From the NCBI GenBank assembly GCA_017523285.1, contig JAFWWU010000106.1, forward strand, positions 1-64,000: a stretch of DNA of 64,000 bases, written 5' to 3'. This DNA comes from Ruminococcus sp. GTDB lineage: Bacteria > Bacillota > Clostridia > Oscillospirales > Ruminococcaceae. Under the pieces are notes generated by a model that did not search any database, had not been told where the DNA came from, and was given only the letters and a program-made list of their open reading frames with translations. Below, piece by piece: positions 8,071 through 16,447 of this stretch (its first letter is position 1; every line of letters begins with the position of its first letter). Made by a program: the position numbers and the translations under genes.

Positions 8071-11022
8071 TTATTGTCCCTCATGGAAGAAATAAGGAAG
8101 TGCATCATATACATAATGTCTTACAAATCCCCACCAATGAGTCTTGCCAGGAGCAACAAGCCAGTAAAGGTTGCCCTTTGAGAAATCAGATGTGTATGTG
8201 AAATACTTTGTCTGTGATTTAAGATTTTCCATTTCAGGACGCATATTAGGATAAGCAATATCCTCATCGCCTGTTGCGGCAAGAATGAAGTATTCATTCT
8301 GCTTGAAGCCGTGACTGTCAATAGCCTTTGTGAGTGTGCTCATACCCTCCCAGTTATTGCCTGAAAGCGGCATAAAGTAACCAACAAGATCCATTGCGTG
8401 ATCAGCTACACACCATGTTGAAAGTCCGCCCATTGAGAAACCGCCGTATGCTCTGTGCATTCTTGAAGCTCTGAGGTCTGCTTCTGATGTTGATTTAGCG
8501 TATGTTGAATACTTGCCCTCAACGAAAGGTACAACACTCTTGCGGAATTCATCATAGAACTTATCAGCTCCACATTTATTGAATGTAGGAGTTACAACAA
8601 TAAGTGGTTCAAGTTCACCGTTCATAATCATGTGGTCGAGGATATGGTCAAGCTTTACATCATCGCTGAAAATTGTATTTTCATTTTCTCCGCCGCCATG
8701 CATGAGATAGAAGATGTTATACTGCTTATTTTCGTCATAGCCGTATGGAAGATATACATTAAGCTTGTTTGTGCCATTGATGCCGTTGTATGTTTCATTG
8801 ATTACTCTGCCTGCCTGTGAGCAAGGAGTTAGATATTCGCTCGGTGCTTCATGATAAGAAAGTGCAGCGTTGTAATTGAAATCACTCGGTAATACTTCAG
8901 GCTCAGTAGGAGCAGGAGCATTATCAGGGAATTCTGTAATTTTACCGAGAATGCAATTATAAATGAGAACTATATCGTTGATTTCATTCTTACCGCTGTT
9001 ATCAACGTCAGCAGCATATTTCTGCGAATCGCTTGCAAAGCTTTTTAAAAGACCGTTTCTTGCATATACAGTATCGAATATGTCAATTGAACCGTCACAG
9101 TTTACATCGGCAGGAACAATGCTTCCGCCTGTTGCACCACTGATTGAAGTGCCTGCCTCTGCAATAACAACTTCATCAAGATAGAAGCTGTTGTCACCGC
9201 TTGCTGTTTCAACGTAAATGCTGATATTCTGTGCATCGCTTGGTATTGTAAAGTTCTTGTTTGCAAGCTGAATCCACTTTCCTTTAAGACCTCTTAATGT
9301 AGCAATCTTAACATAATGAGCTTCTTCGTCAGCACCTGTATATTCCATTGTGAAGTGGAATGTTTCAGCTGATACGCATCTTTCAGACATTACATTTGCA
9401 CTGAAGCTGTATGTTGAACCCGGCTTGAATTCGCTTCCTAATTTCTTTATTGCACCGTTCCATGAAGATGATCTTCTTGTGATTTTTACAGCACCGCTGC
9501 CTTTGTATGCAGTTGAATCAGCTGTAACTCTTGCATCGCCTCTGCCTGTCCAGTCACATTCGCCGTTTTCAAATGTATCGTGGAGGAGATATGCACCGCT
9601 TGAATTATTTGAAGAAGCTGAATTGTTTGTATCAGATACTGAATCTGATGAACTGCTTGTAAACTTCCACCAGTCCATATTGAGCAGATATCCGTCGCCG
9701 CCGTTGAATACGAAGTAAATGTCATGCTCGCCCTTAACATTAACAGAGCTTGTGATTTCCTGCCATTGCTGCCAGCCACCGGTATTGCTTACCTTGCATG
9801 TACCGATTATCGGACCGCTTACGCTGTCAGTATGGATTTCAATTGTGCCGCCCTCAGTTGCAGATGCAACGCTTGCTGTAAACTTATTTGCACCACTTCC
9901 GAAGTCAACACCTTTAACCTTGATATAGTCGCCTTTTTCGATATTACCTACATCAAGACCACCTGCTGAGCATGTTTCGGTCATTATACCGCTGCTGAAG
10001 CAGATTGTTTCAGCTTCATTTCTCACAAATGGATTAAGAGCCTTTATCTGCTCAGGTCCTGATTTTGTAGGAGAAATTGTAGGGATAGAACCATCTGCGT
10101 TATATTCAAATTCATCAACGCAGACACTTCTTTCGAATGTGCCACCACCCGGTAAGCTTGCATCATGATAGAAAAGGTATGATTTACCCTTATAATCAAT
10201 TGTTCCCGGGTGATTTGTGAAACAGTTATGAGTTTTCATAACCTGACCGCCGTATGTCCATGGACCTGTAGGTGACGGAGCTGTTGAGTAGCTGAGGCTT
10301 TCGCCGCCGTCACTACCATAGAATGAAGCATACATAAGGTAATAGAGATTGTTTCGCTTATATAACCAAGGTCCCTCACCGTATGAAGAAGTTCTTTCAT
10401 CGCTCGGACCAAATGCAGAAGGATTCATATCGAATTTCTGAACGCTTCCCGAATATGAAAGCATATCTTCATTGAGCTTTACATAATAGCAGGTAGGATT
10501 ACCAAACATAAGGTAAGCCTGACCGTCATCGTCAATGAAAACAGTAGGGTCGATATAATCCCAGTTCGGACCGATAAGCGGTTTGCCGAGTGCGTCCTTG
10601 AAAGGACCTGTCGGGCTGTCTGCAACAGCAACACCGATTGCTCTGCCACCGCCTGATTTGTTTTCAAGAGTTACATAGTAATAAAATTTCCCGTTGCGCT
10701 CAATGCACTGTGAAGCCCATGCTGAATCTTCTTTGCCCCATGAGAAGCTATCCCATGAAAGGATTGTACCGTGGTCTGTCCAGTTCTGCATATCAGTTGA
10801 TGAATAGCAGTGGTAATCAGGCATATGGTAAAAATCTGAATTTTCCTTATCACGACCTGTATAAAGATATACAGTATCATTATACACCATTGGCGCAGGG
10901 TCGGTTGAGTAAATAGTCTGAATCGCAGGATTATCCGCATGTGTGGATATCTGCGGAGTGCAGACTGCTGTGGCTGATGCTGCAAGAACAGCTGTCACAG
11001 CGGCTAAAATAATCTTCTTCAT
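8071..11022 (-). CDS. Cellulosomal GH43-CBM6-CBM22-dockerin-CE1 xylan-degrading enzyme
   Basis: A secreted 983-residue enzyme for arabinoxylan side chains. The signal peptide is about residues 1-29. A GH43 beta-propeller spans about 30-330, with candidate Asp41 (STDPAP), Asp158 (DYIDPT) and Glu216 (SYGEGPW) in the catalytic positions. CBM6 is at about 334-454 (NEAET to NMDWWKF), a Ser/Asn linker at 455-475, CBM22-like at 478-622, a type I dockerin at 638-695 with two calcium loops (DVNCDGSIDIFD and DVDNSGKNEIND), and a CE1 feruloyl/acetyl esterase at about 715-983 with nucleophile Ser863 in GFSMGG and His962 in GKTHWW. The dockerin implies attachment to a cohesin scaffold. GGGAGA precedes the start. 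Confidence 0.93.
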   Translation of the reverse strand: MKKIILAAVTAVLAASATAVCTPQISTHADNPAIQTIYSTDPAPMVYNDTVYLYTGRDKENSDFYHMPDYHCYSSTDMQNWTDHGTILSWDSFSWGKEDSAWASQCIERNGKFYYYVTLENKSGGGRAIGVAVADSPTGPFKDALGKPLIGPNWDYIDPTVFIDDDGQAYLMFGNPTCYYVKLNEDMLSYSGSVQKFDMNPSAFGPSDERTSSYGEGPWLYKRNNLYYLMYASFYGSDGGESLSYSTAPSPTGPWTYGGQVMKTHNCFTNHPGTIDYKGKSYLFYHDASLPGGGTFERSVCVDEFEYNADGSIPTISPTKSGPEQIKALNPFVRNEAETICFSSGIMTETCSAGGLDVGNIEKGDYIKVKGVDFGSGANKFTASVASATEGGTIEIHTDSVSGPIIGTCKVSNTGGWQQWQEITSSVNVKGEHDIYFVFNGGDGYLLNMDWWKFTSSSSDSVSDTNNSASSNNSSGAYLLHDTFENGECDWTGRGDARVTADSTAYKGSGAVKITRRSSSWNGAIKKLGSEFKPGSTYSFSANVMSERCVSAETFHFTMEYTGADEEAHYVKIATLRGLKGKWIQLANKNFTIPSDAQNISIYVETASGDNSFYLDEVVIAEAGTSISGATGGSIVPADVNCDGSIDIFDTVYARNGLLKSFASDSQKYAADVDNSGKNEINDIVLIYNCILGKITEFPDNAPAPTEPEVLPSDFNYNAALSYHEAPSEYLTPCSQAGRVINETYNGINGTNKLNVYLPYGYDENKQYNIFYLMHGGGENENTIFSDDVKLDHILDHMIMNGELEPLIVVTPTFNKCGADKFYDEFRKSVVPFVEGKYSTYAKSTSEADLRASRMHRAYGGFSMGGLSTWCVADHAMDLVGYFMPLSGNNWEGMSTLTKAIDSHGFKQNEYFILAATGDEDIAYPNMRPEMENLKSQTKYFTYTSDFSKGNLYWLVAPGKTHWWGFVRHYVYDALPYFFHEGQ

Positions 11023-11070
11023 AACATTCTCCCTTTATCTCTCAATTGTATATATATTTCTGTAACAACA

Positions 11071-11098
11071 GTTATACATATTTGTATATAGTTGTCAA
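11071..11098 (-). promoter_or_regulatory. Promoter of the GH43-esterase gene
   Basis: On the minus strand TTGACA (rc 11093-11098), 16 bases and TATAAC (rc 11071-11076) lie about 50 bases upstream of the start. Confidence 0.6.
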
Positions 11099-11269
11099 TT
11101 ACATATTAACAGATTATTAATTCGTTTTCAAGAGCATTTTTGTAGATTAAGTGGAGAAAATGCACGTTACGGTAATATGATGAACAATATGGTAAATTAT
11201 CAAGCAGCACATATTTGATATTAATAGTAGAATAATGACTTGCATTGTGGATAGTTCAATAAAATACTA

Positions 11270-11298
11270 TTGTAAAAATGATAACGATATGTTATAAT
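11270..11298 (+). promoter_or_regulatory. Promoter of the amide-hydrolase gene
   Basis: TTGTAA (11270-11275), 17 bases and TATAAT (11293-11298) lie 38 bases before ATG 11337. The 11023-11336 spacer separates two divergent genes; apart from the two promoters I see nothing in it. Confidence 0.6.
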
Positions 11299-11336
11299 AA
11301 TATGCATAACAATCAATTGTTAAGGAGAATTATAAA

Positions 11337-12968
11337 ATGAAAAGTAAAAGAAAGCTGATATCACTTATAATTACAGCAGTAATTTTTATTGTCGGATGCG
11401 TATTTCTTATTCTGGGTATTCTGAATAATGGAGGAAATTCAGAAAAACTACCTTCATTGAATCCTTTTGATATTTCCGAAAAAGATGCAGGTAAAAGATT
11501 CAGCGGTTCGGTAAAAGCAGATTTTATGGAATTAGAACAGGATGGCGATAATACAAAATACATTTTATTCATTTGCGATGATTTCAGTGCTGAAGATGCA
11601 GAAGAAGTAATAATGGTTTTCGATATCCCTAATAAATTGTCAGACAAAGTTTTTGAGGCTATTGAAAGTGAAGGCAAATTGCCGTTTGAGTTTGTCGGAA
11701 CACTCAGAAAAAACGATTCTGCAATGACAGATAAGGCGGTAAAAAAAATCTATGATTATTTCAAATGGATTGATGAAATAAGTGAAGGCGAAGATTTAAA
11801 CATCTCAGAGGAAGCAGTGCGTGAAAACTTTGAACAGTATTATGTTGATGTCGAAGAAACATCGGGAACAAAAACTTTTATTATAATCGGTTCGGTTATT
11901 ATTGCAGTTGCTCTGATTGTTCTGCTTACAACACTATTTGGTAAAAAAGTTCCGATTATTCTTGTAATTCTGCTTGCGATTGCAATTATTGTAGTGATTG
12001 TTTTAAACATTGGTAAAATCAGAACTATGGCTTCTGTTACTAAAGTATCAGACGGATTCTATAAAATAACATGTCATTATGATTACAAATGCGATGATTA
12101 CCTCAATTCTGATATAAATAACCTTGATGATATGATAGACTGGATTTCAGAACAGTATTTCTTCGGAATTCCTATTGAACTTAATAAAGCTGATTTTGGA
12201 TGCAGTGCATTTGCTGCAAAAAATCCTGACGGCAAGCATCTTTTCGGACGTAATTTTGATTATGATGAAACCGATGCACTGATTGTCTATACCGAACCTG
12301 ATGACGGCTATGCTTCAATGGGAATGGTAGACCTTGAATTCTTTAACGTAGGTGAGGGGAATGTGTTGTCTGCTGATTCTATTGCCGCAAAGGGCTTGAT
12401 GGTGGCTGCACCGTATGTATGCCTTGATGGAGTGAATGAAAAGGGACTTGGTACAGGTATTTTACAGCTTAATATCGACGAGGTTCATCAGGATAACGGG
12501 AAAAAGGATATGCTTATTTATACTGCCATAAGAGGAATACTCGATAAATGTGCAACAGTAGACGAAGCAATTGAATTCCTTTCATCCTATGATATACATA
12601 CAGCTCTTAACGCTTCATACCATTTATTTATTGCCGATAAATCAGGACGTTCAGTAGTTGTGGAATGGGCAGGTAACGAAATGTATGTTGTTGAAGAAAA
12701 CGGCTGTACAAACAGTGTTTTAAGTACTGAAAATAAGTATTATGACCCTGAAGATAATTGTAATCGTTATGATATAATCAAGGCAAGACTTGAAAACAAC
12801 AATAATATTCTTACAGATAAAGAGGCAATGGAGCTTGCCGCTGATGTTTCTCATAAAAGACGGACAGAGTGGTCGTGTGTATTTAATCTTGATGATTTTT
12901 CAGTTGATGTATGTGTTGATGCTGATTATAGTAAAACATATTCATTTACAAAAAAGGATTTTAAATAA
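11337..12968 (+). CDS. Membrane-anchored linear amide C-N hydrolase (choloylglycine hydrolase family)
   Basis: A 543-residue Ntn-hydrolase family protein. Residues 8-29 form one membrane segment; about 180-201 and 205-226 form a closely spaced pair. Between them lies a soluble domain I do not recognise (30-178). From about 230 the protein matches the AAT/choloylglycine-hydrolase fold: Cys289 in FGCSAFAAKNPDG is the likely nucleophile, followed by the GRNFDYD signature. Family members cut bile-salt or penicillin-like amides. Normally the Cys is exposed by removal of Met or a short propeptide; here it is internal, so processing or a different mechanism is needed. Start set by TTAAGGAGAA upstream. 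Confidence 0.8.
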   Translation: MKSKRKLISLIITAVIFIVGCVFLILGILNNGGNSEKLPSLNPFDISEKDAGKRFSGSVKADFMELEQDGDNTKYILFICDDFSAEDAEEVIMVFDIPNKLSDKVFEAIESEGKLPFEFVGTLRKNDSAMTDKAVKKIYDYFKWIDEISEGEDLNISEEAVRENFEQYYVDVEETSGTKTFIIIGSVIIAVALIVLLTTLFGKKVPIILVILLAIAIIVVIVLNIGKIRTMASVTKVSDGFYKITCHYDYKCDDYLNSDINNLDDMIDWISEQYFFGIPIELNKADFGCSAFAAKNPDGKHLFGRNFDYDETDALIVYTEPDDGYASMGMVDLEFFNVGEGNVLSADSIAAKGLMVAAPYVCLDGVNEKGLGTGILQLNIDEVHQDNGKKDMLIYTAIRGILDKCATVDEAIEFLSSYDIHTALNASYHLFIADKSGRSVVVEWAGNEMYVVEENGCTNSVLSTENKYYDPEDNCNRYDIIKARLENNNNILTDKEAMELAADVSHKRRTEWSCVFNLDDFSVDVCVDADYSKTYSFTKKDFK

Positions 12969-12995
12969 TATTATATGAATGTATTGCCTATGCTA

Positions 12996-13024
12996 TTGAA
13001 AAGTGCTGAGCTATAATGTATAAT
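12996..13024 (+). promoter_or_regulatory. Promoter of the GNAT gene
   Basis: TTGAAA (12996-13001), 17 bases and TATAAT (13019-13024). Confidence 0.65.
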
Positions 13025-13072
13025 ATGCTTAAAGTGTCCGATAAACAAATAAGAAACTGAGGTGTTATCATT

Positions 13073-13492
13073 ATGAGAATAGAGGTATTTCATTCTGTTC
13101 CACAGCAAGCACTTGAAATCAGACAAAAGGTTTTTGTTGAGGAACAAGGCTTTCAAGATGAATTTGATGATATTGATTCAACAGCAATTCATTTTGTATT
13201 GTTTGATGATTCAGATATACCTATTGCAACTTGCAGAGTTTTTAAAGATGTGATAAAAAACAGCTATATCCTTGGTAGATTAGCAGTTTTAAAAGAATAT
13301 CGTGGAAAAAGCATGGGCAGTTTTATTGTTGAAAAAGCCGAAGAATATGTGAAACAACTTGGTGGAGAACATATAAAACTTCATGCTCAATGTCGGATTA
13401 CAGATTTCTATAATAAATCAGGTTATACTGCATTTGGAGAAGTAGAGGATATCGAAAGCTGTCCGCATATCTGGATGAGAAAGAATTTGTAA
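13073..13492 (+). CDS. GNAT family N-acetyltransferase
   Basis: A 139-residue acetyl-CoA-dependent N-acetyltransferase, ElaA-like in pattern. The N-terminus carries IRQKVFVEEQGF, and the acetyl-CoA loop region is LGRLAVLKEYRGKSMGSFIV (residues about 64-83, with the R/Q-x-x-G-x-G/A-like RGKSMG). The C-terminal half has FYNKSGYTAFG, typical of the last strands of this fold. Substrate unknown. It has its own promoter at 12996 and terminator at 13533, so it is a single-gene unit. Confidence 0.88.
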   Translation: MRIEVFHSVPQQALEIRQKVFVEEQGFQDEFDDIDSTAIHFVLFDDSDIPIATCRVFKDVIKNSYILGRLAVLKEYRGKSMGSFIVEKAEEYVKQLGGEHIKLHAQCRITDFYNKSGYTAFGEVEDIESCPHIWMRKNL

Positions 13493-13532
13493 TTCTACAA
13501 ATTACAAGTAACATTCTTATAAGACGCACAAA

Positions 13533-13566
13533 ACCCGTCATCTTTAGAAGGTGACGGGTATTTTTT
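13533..13566 (+). terminator. Terminator of the GNAT gene
   Basis: Stem ACCCGTCATCTT (13533-13544) / AAGGTGACGGGT (13548-13559), with one G-T pair and loop TAG, followed by ATTTTTT. Confidence 0.9.
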
Positions 13567-13691
13567 CATAGTACCATATGATAAGGTTATAATAGTTAAA
13601 TTTATCGACTCATAAGACCCAAATAAGACTCATAATTTACTGCTGTACATATTCCACTTTCAGCTTCTTCCGAGATATGGAGAGGCTGATT

Positions 13692-14744
13692 TTATTCTTC
13701 AAAATCGTCTTTCTTTTTGTAATCATCAAGACGAAGTTCTCTTTTGAATTCTTCTTCGCTCGGAATATAGGTCATATATTTTGAAGCGAATATCTGAGTG
13801 TCGTTCTCTGAAAGCGTATACTTTACAATTGCATCACTCTTGTCAGCACAGAGAACAATTCCTATCGGAGGATTATCGCCCTCGTTCATAAGCTCACGGG
13901 TGTAATAATTCACATACATCTGCATCTGTCCCAAATCCTGATGTGTAAGGTCACCGAGCTTCAGGTCGATAAGTACAAAGCATTTCAGAATGTAGTTGTA
14001 AAAGACGAGGTCAATATAGAAATGGCGTCCGTCAAATGAGATTTTCTTCTGTCTTGCTACAAAGCTGAAGCCTCTGCCAAGTTCAAGAAGGAATTTCTGC
14101 AAATGGTCAATAATAGCCTGTTCCAGATCCTTTTCATAAAAGTGAGGATTTTCGGGGAGGTCGAGAAATTCAAGGACATAAGGGTCACGGATAATCTTTT
14201 CGTACTCAGGCTTTGGCTCTGTTGTCTGAATTTCAGCAGCGACAGCGTCCTTTTCCTTGCTTGAAAGCAGACGCTCGTAGAACATTGTATTTATCTGACG
14301 TTCAAGCTGACGGACACTCCAGCCCGACTTCGCACATTCTTCCGTGTACCATGCTCTGCGGTTGTCGTCGGAGATACGCATAAGGATACGATAATGCGAC
14401 CAGCTCAATTGCGAACACAGTGTGTTCGCATTCTGATACATAAGATAGAATTTTCTCATCATCTGCAGATTACGGACAGCAAAGCCTGCTCCGAATTCGG
14501 CAGTCAGCTTTTCGGAAAGATATTTCAGCAAGCCTTTTCCGTATTCGGCACGGTCGTTTTCTCCGCAGGCAATATAAATTTGCTCGCCGATTTCCCAGTA
14601 GGCCTGTACCATTGCTGAATTGACAGCGTTGTATATTCTGCTCTGTGCAGTAATAACGCTGTTTCTGATTTTGGAATATGTTTCACTTGTGTTCTCGGCT
14701 GAAAGCTCAGCGTTACTTACAACGATGTTATTATCCTCCGACAT
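13692..14744 (-). CDS. YhcG-type PD-(D/E)XK nuclease (DUF1016)
   Basis: A 350-residue DUF1016/YhcG protein. The N-terminal half (about 15-170) is the DUF1016 N-domain with the pattern AYWEIGEQI, YGKGLLKYLS and LSWSHYRIL, an expected helical DNA-binding part. The C-terminal half is a PD-(D/E)XK nuclease-like fold with FDGRHFYIDLVFYN and VLIDLKLG carrying the Asp and D-x-K residues near 240-265. Such proteins commonly sit beside type I restriction genes and other defence modules; their target is not established. It lies next to an XRE regulator and upstream of AIPR and methylase genes, which suggests membership of this island. Confidence 0.88.
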   Translation of the reverse strand: MSEDNNIVVSNAELSAENTSETYSKIRNSVITAQSRIYNAVNSAMVQAYWEIGEQIYIACGENDRAEYGKGLLKYLSEKLTAEFGAGFAVRNLQMMRKFYLMYQNANTLCSQLSWSHYRILMRISDDNRRAWYTEECAKSGWSVRQLERQINTMFYERLLSSKEKDAVAAEIQTTEPKPEYEKIIRDPYVLEFLDLPENPHFYEKDLEQAIIDHLQKFLLELGRGFSFVARQKKISFDGRHFYIDLVFYNYILKCFVLIDLKLGDLTHQDLGQMQMYVNYYTRELMNEGDNPPIGIVLCADKSDAIVKYTLSENDTQIFASKYMTYIPSEEEFKRELRLDDYKKKDDFEE

Positions 14745-14804
14745 ATCGCACCTCTTTGTTCTCGTTGGGGCTTACTGCATTTTAAAGCAGAGTTTATCGT
14801 ATAA

Positions 14805-14833
14805 ATTATATCATATTTTTCAAAAATGTTCAA
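14805..14833 (-). promoter_or_regulatory. Promoter of the YhcG gene
   Basis: On the minus strand TTGAAC (rc 14828-14833), 17 bases and TATAAT (rc 14805-14810), 60 bases upstream of the start. Confidence 0.65.
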
Positions 14834-14850
14834 GAGCAGGGTTTCTGATA

Positions 14851-15081
14851 CTAAAACGGAAGATTTATAAACAGTTCGGAAATATGGCATCCAAATCCAT
14901 CGGCAATACGTTGGCACATTTCTACAGTAACATTATATTCTCCACGTTCAATTCTTCCGTAATATGCACGACTAATCCCACATATTTCTGCAAAGCCTTC
15001 TTGTGTATAGCCTCTTGCTTTACGGATTTTAGCTATTTCGTTTCCTAAGTAGTAATTTACATTTCCGAATTTATGTTTCAT
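14851..15081 (-). CDS. XRE-family helix-turn-helix regulator
   Basis: A 76-residue DNA-binding protein consisting of little more than an HTH_3/Cro-C1 domain: LGNEIAKIRKARGYTQEGFA, the recognition helix region ISRAYYGRIERGEYN, then a dimer-like tail. It starts at ATG 15081 after AGAGGTG. It is divergent from the AIPR gene and a near-palindrome (15096-15113) lies between them, overlapping the AIPR -35 box. A role as repressor of the divergent defence gene is plausible but inferred. Confidence 0.88.
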   Translation of the reverse strand: MKHKFGNVNYYLGNEIAKIRKARGYTQEGFAEICGISRAYYGRIERGEYNVTVEMCQRIADGFGCHISELFINLPF

Positions 15082-15095
15082 GATACACCTCTAAA

Positions 15096-15113
15096 AACGT
15101 CATATATAGCGTT
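15096..15113. promoter_or_regulatory. Candidate XRE operator
   Basis: AACGTCATATATAGCGTT is an imperfect 18-bp palindrome (14 of 18 positions symmetric) in the XRE/AIPR divergent spacer. Its right end overlaps the -35 box at 15112. Confidence 0.4.
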
Positions 15114-15140
15114 GAGATTTTACAAAAAAATAATTACAAT
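15112..15140 (+). promoter_or_regulatory. Promoter of the AIPR gene
   Basis: TTGAGA (15112-15117), 17 bases and TACAAT (15135-15140), 71 bases before ATG 15212. Confidence 0.6.
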
Positions 15141-15211
15141 GAATATAGATGGTAGCGCAGGCTATGTATCTAATCAATAATTTTTATATTTATTTGAAGG
15201 AGGACATTGAT

Positions 15212-16408
15212 ATGTCAGAAGAAAAAACATTAACTTTTAAAGCTGAAAGTTTCAGAAGAATTCCTAATCCTTATCAGCAAAAAGACACAAACAAAAGAAA
15301 TGAGGATGAATATCCACAGATGTATTTTGCAATTTGTGACGTAAAAGATTTGCCAGATGATATTCCAATGGCAACAAATCCGAGAAATCAGGCTATGGGT
15401 ACATCGGTAGCAAAAAAGATTAAGGAATCTCTTTTGAATACAAGTGAGCCGAATTTTTATCTATTGAATCGTGGGATGGTTATTTCAGCAGATTCTGTTC
15501 ACTATGATAATAATAGCGGCAATATGAGTATTATGTTTAAAGACCTCGAATTACACGGAGATGTAGACGGAGGACATACTTATAAAGCTATTCTTGAAAA
15601 AAGAGACTCTATTGATTATGGTGAGCAATTTGTAAAACTTGAAATACTAACTGGCGTAGAAGATATATTCCAAGCCCTTGCAGCAGCCCGTAATACATCT
15701 ACACAGGTTCAGGACAAATCTATTGCAGAACTTGAAGACAGATTTGATTTAATTAAAGATGCAATAAAAAATGAATCTTTCAGTAAAAAGGTTTATTTTA
15801 GAGAAAACGATAAGGGAGATATTGATGTAGCAGATATTATTTCGATATTAACACTGTTCAACATCGATAAATACCCCGACGTTAATGCGTTTCCAATCGT
15901 TGCGTATAATGGAAAGAAAAAATGTATTGATTATTATATTGATGCTCATAAAAAGAATGGAGAAACCGCTGACAATCCGTATTTCAAAATGAAGAATATT
16001 ATGATAGATATTTTTAAGTTGTATGATAAACTTGAATCTAATATGGGTACTTACTATAAGCAAAAATATTCTTCTGGAAGATATGGTTCGGTTAAAGGCG
16101 TAACTTCTCCGAAAGGAGATTCGAATTTCAAATCAAAATTCTATAAGAATGAAATAGACTATCAGTCACCATCAGGCTTCCTTTATCCTATTCTTGGATC
16201 TTTGCGTGCATTAGTTAAGGTTGAAAACGGAATGTATGCATGGAAAACCAACCCGTTTCAGATTCTTGATAATATAGGAAAAGACCTTGTAGAAACAACT
16301 GTTGAGCGTAGCAGAACACTTGGAAATAGTCCCCAGGCTGTTGGAAAAGATGCCGGCAACTGGAAAACTTTGTATATGACTGTTGCACTTGAAATGATGA
16401 ATAATTAA
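15212..16408 (+). CDS. AIPR (abortive infection phage resistance) family protein
   Basis: A 398-residue cytoplasmic protein. The central region NFYLLNRGMVISADSV followed by DVDGGHTYKAI and ALAAARNTSTQVQDKSIAEL has the N-R-G / G-G-H/Q-T / R-N-T-S order seen in AIPR proteins (PF10592), which are linked to abortive phage infection and restriction loci. Catalytic activity of the family is not known to me. I chose ATG 15212 because AAGGAGGA (15198-15205) is seven bases before it; an upstream in-frame start lacks such a site. It is divergent from the XRE gene and convergent with the methylase. The family assignment rests on motif order, so it is good but not certain. Confidence 0.75.
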   Translation: MSEEKTLTFKAESFRRIPNPYQQKDTNKRNEDEYPQMYFAICDVKDLPDDIPMATNPRNQAMGTSVAKKIKESLLNTSEPNFYLLNRGMVISADSVHYDNNSGNMSIMFKDLELHGDVDGGHTYKAILEKRDSIDYGEQFVKLEILTGVEDIFQALAAARNTSTQVQDKSIAELEDRFDLIKDAIKNESFSKKVYFRENDKGDIDVADIISILTLFNIDKYPDVNAFPIVAYNGKKKCIDYYIDAHKKNGETADNPYFKMKNIMIDIFKLYDKLESNMGTYYKQKYSSGRYGSVKGVTSPKGDSNFKSKFYKNEIDYQSPSGFLYPILGSLRALVKVENGMYAWKTNPFQILDNIGKDLVETTVERSRTLGNSPQAVGKDAGNWKTLYMTVALEMMNN

Positions 16409-16413
16409 TATGT

Positions 16414-16446
16414 AGCCGAGAGGGTTAATTCCTCTCGGCTATTTTG
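16414..16446. terminator. Bidirectional terminator between AIPR and methylase genes
   Basis: Perfect 10-bp stem AGCCGAGAGG (16414-16423) / CCTCTCGGCT (16431-16440), loop GTTAATT, followed by ATTTTG. It serves the two convergent genes. Confidence 0.8.
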
Positions 16447-16447
16447 C

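Noticed and set aside
14394..15048. Plus-strand frames opposite the YhcG and XRE genes
   Set aside because: They mirror clearly coding minus-strand genes and have no ribosome sites or recognisable domains.
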